Positions 52,257-61,218 of a stretch of 64,000 nt of DNA are shown in pieces. Every line of letters starts with the position of its first letter. The first letter of the stretch is position 1. Position numbers and translations under genes: made by a program. Source of the DNA: Acidobacteriota bacterium (GTDB lineage Bacteria; Acidobacteriota; Terriglobia; Terriglobales; Acidobacteriaceae); NCBI GenBank assembly GCA_021846985.1, contig JAJZVX010000001.1, forward strand, positions 248,001 through 312,000, given 5' to 3'. The notes under the pieces are model-generated. The model did no database searches. It was not told the DNA's origin and was given only the letters and a program-made list of their open reading frames with translations.

Positions 52257-54509
52257 ATGACACGCATGGCGCGATTCATTCTCACTCTGATTGTGGGGTT
52301 GGCGTTGCTCACGTGGGCAGTGTCGGGTGTGGTGCAAACCACAACTCGTGAATGGTTCGAGCGCGACGTTACCTCGCGAGCGCAGCTGGTCATGACCAGC
52401 GCCAGGCAGTCGATTGCCGATGCCTGGTATGCGCCCACTGACCTGCAAAGGCAGTTGGCCGCCATTGCACGTGACGAGCGCGTCATCGGCGTCGCGGCTT
52501 GCAGCGCGGACTTGACCACGCGCTCCAGCACGCCAGGGTTTCCCGACGAGTTCAGTTGTTCCGCGGTGGGATCGCGCGTGCGTGCCGCGGAAGTGGCCGC
52601 CGGCGGTAGCTCGCAGACTTTTCGTGGATGGAGCGCCACAGCCGCGTTGCCCACTGGCCGCGTCTACGTTACCGCCATGCCCGTCTCCGCCCAGGGGCAG
52701 GTGCTCGGCTTTGCCATCATGGTCCATGACCTGAGTTACATTGAGCGGCGCGAGGAGGCGGCACAAACCTTCTTGATCATCATCTCCGCGGTGTTGGCGG
52801 TGCTGGCCTTCGGTGTGCCGCTGCTGGCCGCCAAGAGCGCGCGCTCCGACTGGAGCCGCGAGTTGCGCCGTCTGCTGCACGGCGGAGGCAAGCAGAAAAG
52901 CGAGTTCCAGCCCATCCTGAGCGACATGCGCGAACTGCTGGGCCGCATGGCCAGTGAACGCGAAGACGCTCCCGGGCGATGGACGGCGGTGCGCCTGAAG
53001 CAAACCCTCAATCGCTATCTGCACGGCGAAAAGGTTGTGATCCTGGCCAACCGTGAGCCTTACGTCCACCAATACACCGCGGATGGAAAAATCGAAGTGC
53101 AGCATCCGGCCAGCGGTCTCGTCACCGCTCTGGAACCTATCATGCGCGCTTGCTCGGGCGTCTGGGTAGCGCACGGCAGCGGCTCCGCCGACCGCGACAC
53201 GGTGGACGGCAACGATCGTGTGCGCGTCCCGCCTGAAGAAGAGTCGTATCATATTCGCCGCGTTTGGCTCTCCGACGAAGAGCAGCAGGGTTACTACTAC
53301 GGCTTCGCCAACGAAGGCCTGTGGCCTCTTTGTCACACCGCGCACGCACGGCCCGTCTTCCGCGCCGGCGACTGGCGCCAATACCGCGCTGTCAATCAGC
53401 GTTTTGCCGACGTGGTGTGCCGTGAGGTGGATTCCAAAGACCCCATCGTCCTGGTTCAGGACTATCACTTCGCCTTGGCTCCGGAGATGATTCGCGAGCG
53501 CCTGCCGCAGGCCACGGTCATCGCCTTCTTCCACATTCCCTGGCCCAACTCCGAGCGCATGGGTATCTGTCCCTGGCGCAACGAACTGCTCGAGGGCCTG
53601 CTTGGCAGCAGCATCCTCGGCTTCCATACTCAGCTCCACTGCAACAACTTTCTCGATTCCGTTGACCGATTTCTCGAGACACGCCGCGACCGCGAGCAGA
53701 ATGCCGTTATTATGCAGGGCCATCGCACCCTGGTCCGTCCCTATCCCATCTCGCTGGAGTGGCCCGTGCACTGGGTCCAGTCCGCGCCGAGCGTCGAAGA
53801 GTGCCGCGCGCAGGTGTGGCGCGATCTGGGCCTCAAGCCTGGCGCCCTCCTGGGCATCGGCGTCGATCGCCTGGACTACACCAAAGGCGTGGAAGAACGC
53901 TTTCAGGCCGTCGAACTTCTTCTCGAACGCCATCCCGAGTTTCGCGGCCGCTTCAGCTTTGTGCAGCTCGCCGAGCCCAGCCGCACCAAGATCGAGCGCT
54001 ACCAGATGCTCAATGACACCGTCGAGCGTCTGGCCGAGCGCATCAACCTGCGCTTCGGCGCCCCGGATTACAAGCCCATCATCCTGCTGCGCTCGCATCA
54101 CGAGCCGCCTGAGGTCTTTCGCTTTTACCGCGCGGCCGATCTTTGCTATGTCAGCAGCCTGCACGACGGCATGAACCTGGTAGCCAAGGAATTTGTCGCG
54201 GCGCGCACCGATATGCGCGGCGTTCTGGTCCTCAGTGAGTTCACCGGCGCCGCCCGCGAACTTACCGAAGCTCTAATCGTCAATCCCTACGATCTGGAAG
54301 GCAGCAGCGACGCCCTCGCCGCCGCGCTCATGATGCCGGCTGACGAACAGCAGGATCGCTTGCGTTCCATGCGCTCTCTGCTGGTGCAGTTCAATGTCTA
54401 TCGTTGGGCCGGGAAAATGCTGGTGGATGCGGCGCGCCTGCGCAATCAAGAGCGGCTGGCGGGACGTCTGGCCGAACGCGCTAACCTGGGACCGGCTCTG
54501 TATTCATGA
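52257..54509 (+). CDS. otsA: Membrane-tethered trehalose-6-phosphate synthase with N-terminal sensor-like domain
   Basis: 750 residues from ATG 52257; TTG 52239 is an alternative. TM1 (about 4-25), a periplasmic domain (about 26-165, two cysteines), TM2 (about 170-190), a juxtamembrane helix, then GT20 from about 255. GT20 hallmarks: [74 protein letters not shown] and [15 protein letters not shown]. Makes trehalose-6-phosphate from an NDP-glucose and glucose-6-phosphate. Usual OtsA proteins are about 460-480 soluble residues, so the two-TM periplasmic input module is unusual. Overlaps otsB by 4 bases. Confidence 0.92.
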   Translation: MTRMARFILTLIVGLALLTWAVSGVVQTTTREWFERDVTSRAQLVMTSARQSIADAWYAPTDLQRQLAAIARDERVIGVAACSADLTTRSSTPGFPDEFSCSAVGSRVRAAEVAAGGSSQTFRGWSATAALPTGRVYVTAMPVSAQGQVLGFAIMVHDLSYIERREEAAQTFLIIISAVLAVLAFGVPLLAAKSARSDWSRELRRLLHGGGKQKSEFQPILSDMRELLGRMASEREDAPGRWTAVRLKQTLNRYLHGEKVVILANREPYVHQYTADGKIEVQHPASGLVTALEPIMRACSGVWVAHGSGSADRDTVDGNDRVRVPPEEESYHIRRVWLSDEEQQGYYYGFANEGLWPLCHTAHARPVFRAGDWRQYRAVNQRFADVVCREVDSKDPIVLVQDYHFALAPEMIRERLPQATVIAFFHIPWPNSERMGICPWRNELLEGLLGSSILGFHTQLHCNNFLDSVDRFLETRRDREQNAVIMQGHRTLVRPYPISLEWPVHWVQSAPSVEECRAQVWRDLGLKPGALLGIGVDRLDYTKGVEERFQAVELLLERHPEFRGRFSFVQLAEPSRTKIERYQMLNDTVERLAERINLRFGAPDYKPIILLRSHHEPPEVFRFYRAADLCYVSSLHDGMNLVAKEFVAARTDMRGVLVLSEFTGAARELTEALIVNPYDLEGSSDALAAALMMPADEQQDRLRSMRSLLVQFNVYRWAGKMLVDAARLRNQERLAGRLAERANLGPALYS

Positions 54510-55291
54510 AGCATCTTCTTTCCAAAGCCTCCTCCGCGATCCTCGAACGCCTGGCCCGTCAAAGAACCCTCTGCGCCTTCGACTTCGACGGCACGCTCTC
54601 GTCCATCGTCGATCATCCCGATCAGGCGGGTCTGCGCAGCCGGACAGAATGCCTGCTGCAGGAGCTGGCCGCTCTCTACCCCTGCATCGTGGTCTCGGGC
54701 CGCGCCCGCACTGATGTCATGGCCAGGTTGCGCGGTATCCCTCTGGCCCGCGTCATCGGCAATCACGGCGCGGAGACTGGCGTGACCCGCCGTTCCCTTG
54801 CCCACATCGAGCAATGGAAAGAGATTCTCGCCGCTGAGCTCGCCCCGCTCGATGGCCTGTGGATCGAAGACAAGGGCTTCTCCCTCGCCGTTCACTACCG
54901 CCAGTCTCCCAACAAACCCCAGAGCCGCCGCCTGATTCTGAAAGCTGCTGAAAAGCTGCACCATGTCCGCGTTGTGGGCGGCAAGCTGGTGGTGAATCTG
55001 GTGGAGGACCACGCACCCCACAAAGGCGATGCCGTAGCTGCGGAACGCCTGCGTCTTGGCTGCAACTGGATCCTCTATGCCGGCGACGACGACAATGACG
55101 AAGACGCCTTTGCCCTCGATGGTAACGTCGTCTCCGTCCGCATCGGCAAAAATCGGCACACCCGCGCCCAGTATTACCTGCGCACGCAGTCTGAGATCGA
55201 CGCATTGCTGGAAAGGCTGGTTCTGTTGCGTGCTTCCAAGAGCCGCTGCACCTCGGCGCCCAAAACGCGCAAGGCACAGCCCGTATCCTGA
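54506..55291 (+). CDS. otsB: Trehalose-6-phosphate phosphatase
   Basis: 261 residues. HAD-superfamily enzyme: nucleophile motif FDFDGTLSSIVDHP, VVSGRARTDVMARL, IGNHGAE, then GDAVAAERLRLG and the metal-binding YAGDDDNDEDAFAL. Converts trehalose-6-phosphate to trehalose in the cytoplasm. Coupled to otsA by ATGA. Confidence 0.95.
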   Translation: MKHLLSKASSAILERLARQRTLCAFDFDGTLSSIVDHPDQAGLRSRTECLLQELAALYPCIVVSGRARTDVMARLRGIPLARVIGNHGAETGVTRRSLAHIEQWKEILAAELAPLDGLWIEDKGFSLAVHYRQSPNKPQSRRLILKAAEKLHHVRVVGGKLVVNLVEDHAPHKGDAVAAERLRLGCNWILYAGDDDNDEDAFALDGNVVSVRIGKNRHTRAQYYLRTQSEIDALLERLVLLRASKSRCTSAPKTRKAQPVS

Positions 55292-55343
55292 CCCATCTGC
55301 CGGCCCCTTTGTCTCGTCTGCCAGGGGGCGAGCATGCACTTCT

Positions 55344-56687
55344 TCAATTGAAGAGCGCACGGTTGAGATAGATGTGTGCTCCGATCCCAACTGCATAGCC
55401 AAGCAGGATAGCCCAACTCCATTTTAGATGTGAGACAAACGTGTAACACTCTCTGCTGACGCCCATAAGAGCAACGCCGGCAGCCGAACCGATGGAAAGC
55501 AGGGAACCGCCAATCCCCGCCGCCAGAGTCACCAATAACCACTGGCCCAGATCCATGTGCGGCATCATGGTAAGAACGGCGTAAGTCAGCGGGATGTTGT
55601 CAATCACTGCCGAGAGCAGGCCGATCAATATATTTGCGGTTGTATTGCCCAATCCGCCATAAAGAAATCTGGAAAGTCCGCCCAGATAGCCAATCGCCGC
55701 CAAGCCGCCCACGCACAGCATGATTCCATAAAAAAACAGGAACGTGTCCCATTCGACCTGACGCAGAATATTGAAGATGCTGAAGGGCTCGCTCGCTCTG
55801 CCGTTCCTTTCGAATTCGTCTGTCGTGTCCGGCACGCTTTGCGCCAGTACCCGTGATTCGTACCGGTGCAGAAAATACGAGTAGAGATTGAGCAGGCCAA
55901 GCCCCATCATCATCCCCAGAAACGGCGGAAGATGAAGAAACTGATGCAGCAGAACCGTAACCAGAATGGTACCCAGAAAAAGAAAGGCGATGAAATAGCC
56001 CCCCTTCCGCACCGCGGCATGGGTCGCCCGCGCTTGAATCTCTGTGCCGCCAATCGTAAAGGAGATGATGCAGGCCGGCGCCAGCCAGCTCAGCAGAGAA
56101 GGCACAAACAAGACAAAGAACTGCCCAAAGGAGGCGACGCCTTTTTGCCAAACCATGAGCGTCGTAATGTCACCGAACGGCGAAAACGCGCCTCCTGCGT
56201 TGGCGGCAACGACAATACTCACCAGCGTGCCTACAATCGCCTTGCGATCCTTTCCCAGCGCGGCCACGGCTACGGTTCCCATCACCAGCGCCGTGGTCAG
56301 GTTGTCGGCAACGGGAGACAGAAAGAAGGCGATCGTGCCGGTGAGCCAGAATACTCCGCGCTGCGAAAGTCGTAGCGCCACCAAACGCGCTTGCAGGGCC
56401 TCGAATAGATTGCGCTCCACCAGCGCATTCACAAAGCTCGTTGCGGAGAGCAGAAAGAAGAACAACTCGGCATACTCAACCAGAATCTGCCGCAGCCGTT
56501 CGCTTACGGACGCGTCGAGACCCTTCAGGTGAAAGTCCAGCGCCACCAGGATCCAGATCAGAGCGGCGGCAATCATCACCGGCTTCGATTTGCGCAGGTG
56601 CAGATATTCCTCCGCAAACACGAGGGCGTAAGCCATGGCCAGGATAACGACGATGGCCGGTCCCAACAGCAAACGCAGTAGATGCAT
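55344..56687 (-). CDS. nhaD: NhaD-type Na+/H+ antiporter
   Basis: 447 residues from ATG 56687, chosen because AGGAG lies nine bases upstream; ATG 56696 sits directly against that site. About twelve membrane segments. NhaD features: SATSFVNALVERNLFEAL, SPVADNLTTALVMGTVAVA, VVAANAGGAFSPFGDITTLMVW, and in the second half ALGSD-equivalent LSAVIDNIPLTYAVLTMM and GGSLLSIGSAAGVALMG. Exchanges cytoplasmic Na+ for H+. A long, structured leader precedes it. Confidence 0.9.
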   Translation of the reverse strand: MHLLRLLLGPAIVVILAMAYALVFAEEYLHLRKSKPVMIAAALIWILVALDFHLKGLDASVSERLRQILVEYAELFFFLLSATSFVNALVERNLFEALQARLVALRLSQRGVFWLTGTIAFFLSPVADNLTTALVMGTVAVAALGKDRKAIVGTLVSIVVAANAGGAFSPFGDITTLMVWQKGVASFGQFFVLFVPSLLSWLAPACIISFTIGGTEIQARATHAAVRKGGYFIAFLFLGTILVTVLLHQFLHLPPFLGMMMGLGLLNLYSYFLHRYESRVLAQSVPDTTDEFERNGRASEPFSIFNILRQVEWDTFLFFYGIMLCVGGLAAIGYLGGLSRFLYGGLGNTTANILIGLLSAVIDNIPLTYAVLTMMPHMDLGQWLLVTLAAGIGGSLLSIGSAAGVALMGVSRECYTFVSHLKWSWAILLGYAVGIGAHIYLNRALFN

Positions 56688-56880
56688 TGCCTCCATCTCC
56701 TGTCAACCGGCGAACCTGTGTATGTGGCGCGCCTGAATAGCGCGGTTTCAAATCCGCTCAATGGCGGGCTGATCCGCATTATGCGCCTTCTTCGGCAGCG
56801 TCGTCTGCTTCATGCTCTGCGCCGGCGGCGCGGCTCTGCATCGGCCCTGGGTCTCTGACCGTTTGATTTTGTGCCATTCC

Positions 56881-56926
56881 GGGATGCCCCGGTCTCGATT
56901 TGTTTTGAGACCTGGGATAGCACCCC
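56881..56926 (-). promoter_or_regulatory. Structured RNA leader upstream of nhaD
   Basis: On the minus strand an outer stem GGGGTGC/GCATCCC encloses an inner stem with GGTCTC/GAGACC (plus two GC pairs), around an A-rich loop. The outer stem needs a G-U pair that exists only in the minus-strand transcript; the plus-strand copy would have an A-C mismatch. No T-run follows, so it is not a standard terminator of the BMC genes. It ends about 193 bases ahead of the antiporter start. Confidence 0.4.
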
Positions 56927-56957
56927 GCCAAAGAAACAAATTTATGTGGTCAGTGAC

Positions 56958-57518
56958 CTAGATGTAATCGCGGAACAGCTCCGGCGAAGGCGCGGGAATC
57001 ACGTTGCGGCCCACCAGCATGCCTTCTTCGGCGGCGGCTTTGCAGCCTGCGGCCACGGCCGCCTGCACGCTGGAGATGTCGCCCGCCATCAGCACAAATC
57101 CCTTGCCGCCCAGCGCCATGGCCAGATGGATGCGCAGCAGGGTTACGTTGGCTGACTTCACGGCCGCGTCGGCTGCATCGACGATGCTGGCCGCGGAGAA
57201 AGTCTCAATCACGCCAATGGATCGGAGTTGGGCCGCGTCGATCTCCACGGCGTTGGAGATGGCGGCCAGCACTGCAGGGTGGATGCGCGCAATCTGGCGC
57301 TTTTCAATCAGCGCGGGGCCCGCCACGGCGGCGCCCGCCTCCACCGCCGCCGCCACCGACGCCACGTCGCCGGCAATGGCGATCAGAAACTTCCCCGAGC
57401 AAATGCTGCGGGCCAGCAGAAGCTGCACCGCCGCGGCCTTGAGCATGGCGTCTTCCACTCCATAGCCGGTGGCTACGCTGGAAACTTCGATAAGTCCGAT
57501 GGACCCGATCTCAGGCAC
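56958..57518 (-). CDS. pduT: BMC-T trimer shell protein, PduT-like
   Basis: 186 residues from GTG 57518, chosen because AAGGGA lies upstream and the length fits PduT. A TTG at 57557 overlapping the previous stop is the longer alternative. Two BMC domains in tandem: IGSIGLIEVSSVATGYGVEDAMLKAA and IGVIETFSAASIVDAADAAVKSANV. The first domain has Cys in SICSGKFL (about residue 40), the place where PduT binds a [4Fe-4S] cluster at the pore of the trimer. It likely carries electrons through the shell. Directly follows the PduS-like gene. Confidence 0.92.
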   Translation of the reverse strand: MPEIGSIGLIEVSSVATGYGVEDAMLKAAAVQLLLARSICSGKFLIAIAGDVASVAAAVEAGAAVAGPALIEKRQIARIHPAVLAAISNAVEIDAAQLRSIGVIETFSAASIVDAADAAVKSANVTLLRIHLAMALGGKGFVLMAGDISSVQAAVAAGCKAAAEEGMLVGRNVIPAPSPELFRDYI

Positions 57519-57553
57519 TGCCTTGATCCCTTCTCCTGCCGCGCGGGCAGCGT

Positions 57554-58888
57554 TCAAGCTTCAATCCAGACGGCGTCGTCCGTCACCCTGGCCGTTCCGT
57601 CGATGCTGGCGTGGATGCGCGCCCCGAGCTTGCCTCGTTCCGGCGCGGCCACCAGATCGCCTGTCTTCACGTGGTCGCCGGTGTGAACCACGGGCGTTGC
57701 CGGCGCGCCGGCATGTTGCTTCAGCAGCAGTTGCACTCTGCGCGGCGAAAAAGCATGCGCGCTCAGCGGACCGGTATTGTTGAACTCCGTCAGCCCCAGA
57801 CGCGCCATCAGCCGGTGCATGGGCACGCGGCGGAACTCGGCCAGCGGATGCGGCGTGATCGTGGCCGGGTCGCCCTTGAACACCAGCCCACGCTCGCGTG
57901 CCAGCGGTTTGTTCTGCACGCACACGCTTTTCGGGTCCAGATCTTCGGGGCAGGCGTACATGGTGCACAGGTTGCACTCGCAGCAGTAAAGCGTGGAAAC
58001 CATGGCGTCGGCCCCGGTCGCAAATCCCAGCGACTGCATGGCGCGATGCGGCTGGATGGGGTGGCCGAGCAGATAGCGCGGGCAAAACTCCGTGCAAAAA
58101 CGGCACTGATCGCAGGCCGAGCGGCCGATGCGCTGCACGTGCAGCCAGGGGGCATTGTGCCTGCGGATGAGGCTGTGCGTGGCCGGCAACACCACAATGC
58201 CGCCCGTCGTCTTCGTCACCGGAACCTCCAGGCTGGCCGCCGGCTTGGCCATCATCACGCCGCCCAGCAGCACGCCAAAATCGTTCACGGTGGCCCCGCC
58301 CGCGGCCTCAATTGCTTCGCCAATCGTGATGCCCACCGGCGCCCGCAGCGTTACCGGCGTGGCCACCGCGCCCGCTACAGTCAGGTATTTGTGGGTCACC
58401 GGACGGTCCAGGCCGATGTTCATCAGCGTCTCCACGTTGGCGACTACGGCGTCCACATCCCTGGGCAGGCCGCCCGGAGGAATCACGCGTCCCGTCACCA
58501 TGTGCACCAGGATGAACTCGTCACCGGCAGGGTAAACGTCGGGCAGCGGAACCACGCGGATCGAGGCGGGAGCCAGCCGCTCCAGTTCCGCGATGATCTC
58601 GTGGTACTTCTCCTTGATCCCAATCGCGCCTTCCTCCGCTCCCGCCAGCTCCATCGCCGTCTGCATGCCGCGCAGGAACGGCTCGGCAAAGTGATGCAGC
58701 AACTCCTTGTCCTTGTGCAGCAACGGCTCGCACTCGGCGGCATTGGCAATCACCAGCGATACCCGGCTCTTGAGCTTGGCGGCCGTCGGAAAGCCGCCGC
58801 CGCCTGCGCCCACAATCCCCAGATCCTCAATCCGGTCGATTGAGCTTCGCCCAGCCGCTGCCGCCCGGGACTGCCCCGCATTTGCCAT
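57554..58888 (-). CDS. pduS: PduS-like flavin/iron-sulfur protein (RnfC-related)
   Basis: 444 residues. Glycine-rich flavin/NADH site GIVGAGGGGFPTAAKL with AECEPLLHKDKEL, an SLBB domain (about 185-235), then two [4Fe-4S] sites, SACDQCRFCTEFCPRYL and YCCECNLCTMYACPEDL, and a C-terminal barrel-sandwich segment (HTGDHVKTGDLVA). Family role: NADH oxidation with electrons passed to cobalamin or, through PduT, to the outside of a BMC. No B12 enzyme is visible here. First gene of the minus-strand arm of the BMC locus. Confidence 0.92.
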   Translation of the reverse strand: MANAGQSRAAAAGRSSIDRIEDLGIVGAGGGGFPTAAKLKSRVSLVIANAAECEPLLHKDKELLHHFAEPFLRGMQTAMELAGAEEGAIGIKEKYHEIIAELERLAPASIRVVPLPDVYPAGDEFILVHMVTGRVIPPGGLPRDVDAVVANVETLMNIGLDRPVTHKYLTVAGAVATPVTLRAPVGITIGEAIEAAGGATVNDFGVLLGGVMMAKPAASLEVPVTKTTGGIVVLPATHSLIRRHNAPWLHVQRIGRSACDQCRFCTEFCPRYLLGHPIQPHRAMQSLGFATGADAMVSTLYCCECNLCTMYACPEDLDPKSVCVQNKPLARERGLVFKGDPATITPHPLAEFRRVPMHRLMARLGLTEFNNTGPLSAHAFSPRRVQLLLKQHAGAPATPVVHTGDHVKTGDLVAAPERGKLGARIHASIDGTARVTDDAVWIEA

Positions 58889-58938
58889 CTTCAGGCTATA
58901 CCTCGAAATCTTTCGTCAAAATCGTGATTGACTCTGAC

Positions 58939-58990
58939 TTGAACTGTACTGTATGTTGTAGAATAATTCAAGACTGTTCATAACTGTTCA
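58939..58990. promoter_or_regulatory. BMC divergent control region with repeated CTGTTCA sites
   Basis: The 105-base gap between the divergent BMC arms is AT-richer than its surroundings. Two direct ACTGTTCA repeats lie 10 bases apart (58973-58980, 58983-58990), immediately before the plus-arm start. An inverted near-copy, TGAACTG, lies at 58940-58946. The 10-base phasing puts the two repeats on one face of the helix. Likely the operator of the BMC regulator, whose gene is not in the window. Confidence 0.45.
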
Positions 58991-58993
58991 CCG

Positions 58994-60169
58994 ATGAAAT
59001 GTCTGATTCCCAATATCGGTAGCACCTCCTTCAAGTACCGCCTCCTTGAGATGCCCGGGGAAACCCTCCTCGCCCAGGGACGCGTCGAGCGCATCGGCCA
59101 GCCGGGCGGCGAGTGCCCCGACTATGCCTCGGCTATCCGCAAATGCCTTGCCGCCATCGCCGGAGAAGGCAAGCCCCTCAAGAGCCTGGCTGAATTGGAC
59201 GCTCTCGGCTTTAAAGTGGTCCACACCGGCCCTCTGAACGAATCTCAGTTGATCGGCGACGAGCTGCTGGCGGCCATGGAAGAGTTTTCCTTCCTCGCGC
59301 CCGCCCACAACCCGCCCTACATCGCCGCCATTCGCGCCTTTCGCAACGAGCTTCCCGGCGTGCCGCTGGTAGCGGTCATCGAGACCAGCCCCTACCGTTT
59401 CATGGCCGAAGCCGCCACCACCTATTCGGTCCCATATGAGTGGCGCACCGGGTACGGCATCCGCCGCTACGGCTTCCACGGCGCCAGCCATCGCTCCGCC
59501 AGCGAGCGCGCGCAGGCGCTGCTGGGCCGCGCCGATCTGCGCCACATCTCCTGCCATCTGGGCGGCAGTTCCAGCCTGGCGGCCTTCCGCAACGGTGTAG
59601 CGGTCGAGGCCAGCATGGGCGCTTCGCCGCAATCGGGCTTGCCCCAAAACAACCGCGTGGGCGATATAGACGTCTTCGCTGTGCTGTACATGATGAAAAA
59701 GCTCAGCCTCGATCCCGGCCAGATGGCCGCATTACTGGGCAGCCAGTCGGGCCTGGCCGGCATCGGCGGCACGGGCGGCGACCTGCGCGACTTAACCGGG
59801 GCCGCGGCCGCGGGCAACAGCCGCGCGCAGCTCGCGCTCGATGTCTTTGTACGTTCCATCCGTCATTATCTGGGCGCCTACCTGCTCTCGCTGGGCGGCG
59901 TCGACGCGATCACCTTCTCCGGCGGCATCGGCGAGAACAGCGCGGAGATGCGCGCCGCGGTTCTGGCCAATCTCTCCGCGTTCGGCATCGTGCTCGACGC
60001 CGGGAGGAACGCCAGCCTGCGGGGCGAGGGCGCAATTTCGACGGCGCAATCGCAGGTCAAGGTCTTGGTGGTGCCAGCCAATGAAGAAGCTATCGTGGCG
60101 CGCGAAACCGCGGAGGTTGTGAACCGCGCCCGAGCGGAGCAGCAAGCATTGGTGGAGCAGGCAACTTAA
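58994..60169 (+). CDS. Divergent acetate/propionate kinase of the BMC locus
   Basis: 391 residues, same length and fold as AckA. Conserved: N7 with GSTS, LAPAHNPP, RRYGFHGASH, HLGG, Arg in NNRVGDID, FSGGIGEN and NEEAIVARE. Changed: VHGG is VHTG with the preceding Arg replaced by Lys (FKVVHTG), and FDTAFH is IETSPY, turning the catalytic Asp into Glu. STSMG-type DTSMG is EASMG. It should still bind ATP, but acyl-phosphate geometry is altered. Its first-in-arm position before PduL suggests acyl-phosphate to acid plus ATP, perhaps for a longer or hydroxylated acid. Confidence 0.85.
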   Translation: MKCLIPNIGSTSFKYRLLEMPGETLLAQGRVERIGQPGGECPDYASAIRKCLAAIAGEGKPLKSLAELDALGFKVVHTGPLNESQLIGDELLAAMEEFSFLAPAHNPPYIAAIRAFRNELPGVPLVAVIETSPYRFMAEAATTYSVPYEWRTGYGIRRYGFHGASHRSASERAQALLGRADLRHISCHLGGSSSLAAFRNGVAVEASMGASPQSGLPQNNRVGDIDVFAVLYMMKKLSLDPGQMAALLGSQSGLAGIGGTGGDLRDLTGAAAAGNSRAQLALDVFVRSIRHYLGAYLLSLGGVDAITFSGGIGENSAEMRAAVLANLSAFGIVLDAGRNASLRGEGAISTAQSQVKVLVVPANEEAIVARETAEVVNRARAEQQALVEQAT

Positions 60170-60193
60170 CAGAGAAGTGGGTCGGGATTTCGT

Positions 60194-60880
60194 ATGGGAA
60201 GCGGAAGCGGTTCGAACTCGATAGCGGCGATCGACCGAAGTATGGTCGAGCAGATCGTCCGCCAGGTGGCTCTCGAATATCTTGGCAAGGGCAAGCCGGA
60301 CGCGGCGCCCGCACTCGCCGTGCAGGCCTCCTCGCGCCACATGCACGTGTGCCGCGCAGACATGGATGTCCTCTTCGGCCCCGGCTCCGAACTGACCCTT
60401 GACCGCCCGCTCTATCAGGAAGGCAACTTCGCGGCCAAAGAAACCGTGACCATCGTCGGTCCGCGCAACCGCCTCATCTCCAACCTCCGCATTCTCGGCC
60501 CCCTGCGCAAGGAGTCGCAGATCGAGCTGGCCTATACCGACGCCATCATGCTCGGCTTCAAGGACATCCCCGTCCGTCTCTCCGGCGACATCGAGGGCAC
60601 GCCCGGTGCCATCGTGATCGGGCCCAGGGGTGTGGTCGAGCTCAAGCGCGGACTCATTCGCGCCGCCATCCACGTGCACATGAATCCCCAGGAAGCAGCC
60701 TACTTTGGCGTGGCCAAAGGCGACAAAATGAAGCTTCGCATCGGCGGCCCGGCTGGTCTCACCTTCAACAACGTCCACGTCCGCATCGATCCCGCCTCCC
60801 GTCTCAACGTCCACATGGACACCGACGAGGCGAACGCCTGCGGCCTGCACCTGACCGATGACATCGAGTTGTTCAAGTAA
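60194..60880 (+). CDS. pduL: PduL-type phosphotransacylase
   Basis: 228 residues. Converts acyl-CoA plus phosphate to acyl-phosphate, recycling CoA inside the BMC. Zinc-ligand His motifs SSRHMHVC and AAIHVHMNP, and the conserved NVHMDTDEANAC, are all present in two beta-barrel halves. The first 30 residues hold an amphipathic helix (SMVEQIVRQVALEYLG) joined by a short linker, the pattern of an encapsulation peptide. Follows the kinase gene by 24 bases. Confidence 0.95.
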   Translation: MGSGSGSNSIAAIDRSMVEQIVRQVALEYLGKGKPDAAPALAVQASSRHMHVCRADMDVLFGPGSELTLDRPLYQEGNFAAKETVTIVGPRNRLISNLRILGPLRKESQIELAYTDAIMLGFKDIPVRLSGDIEGTPGAIVIGPRGVVELKRGLIRAAIHVHMNPQEAAYFGVAKGDKMKLRIGGPAGLTFNNVHVRIDPASRLNVHMDTDEANACGLHLTDDIELFK

Positions 60881-60902
60881 TGCCTGAAGAAGAGAGGAAG
60901 CG

Positions 60903-61205
60903 ATGAAGCAAGCGCTTGGAATGATTGAGACGAAGGGCCTGGTTGCTCTGTTTGAAGCCACAGACGCCATGCTCAAGTCCGCAAATGTGTCGTTCACCGG
61001 CTGGCAGACCGTGGGTTCCGGCCTGGTGACCGCCTTCGTCGAGGGCGATGTGGCTGCCGTCAAGGCCGCCACCGACGCGGGCGCGGAAGCCGCATCCAGG
61101 GTCGGCGAGGTGGTTAGCGTTCAAGTGATCTCCCGCCCCCACGACGATTTACCGTCTTTTGTCCAGCCGGACAGAAAGGCCGCGCCCCGCAAGGCCGCGC
61201 AGTAG
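60903..61205 (+). CDS. BMC-H hexamer shell protein 1
   Basis: 100 residues, with a ribosome site GAGAGGAAG ahead of ATG 60903. One BMC domain: [21 protein letters not shown], pore loop [21 protein letters not shown]. The GSG pore resembles PduA-type metabolite pores. It has a basic C-terminal tail ([12 protein letters not shown]) about ten residues longer than its two neighbours. Forms facets of the shell. Confidence 0.94.
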   Translation: MKQALGMIETKGLVALFEATDAMLKSANVSFTGWQTVGSGLVTAFVEGDVAAVKAATDAGAEAASRVGEVVSVQVISRPHDDLPSFVQPDRKAAPRKAAQ

Positions 61206-61218
61206 GCAAGGAGAAAAA

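Noticed and set aside
56721-56775. tRNA-like GGTTTCAAATCC segment
   Set aside because: Looks like a T-arm, but the 5-bp stem does not close around the TTCAAAT loop and no acceptor, D or anticodon arm fits.
57554-58888. RnfC subunit of a membrane Rnf complex
   Set aside because: RnfC-like fold, but no rnf partners; the abutting PduT-like shell gene makes PduS the better call.
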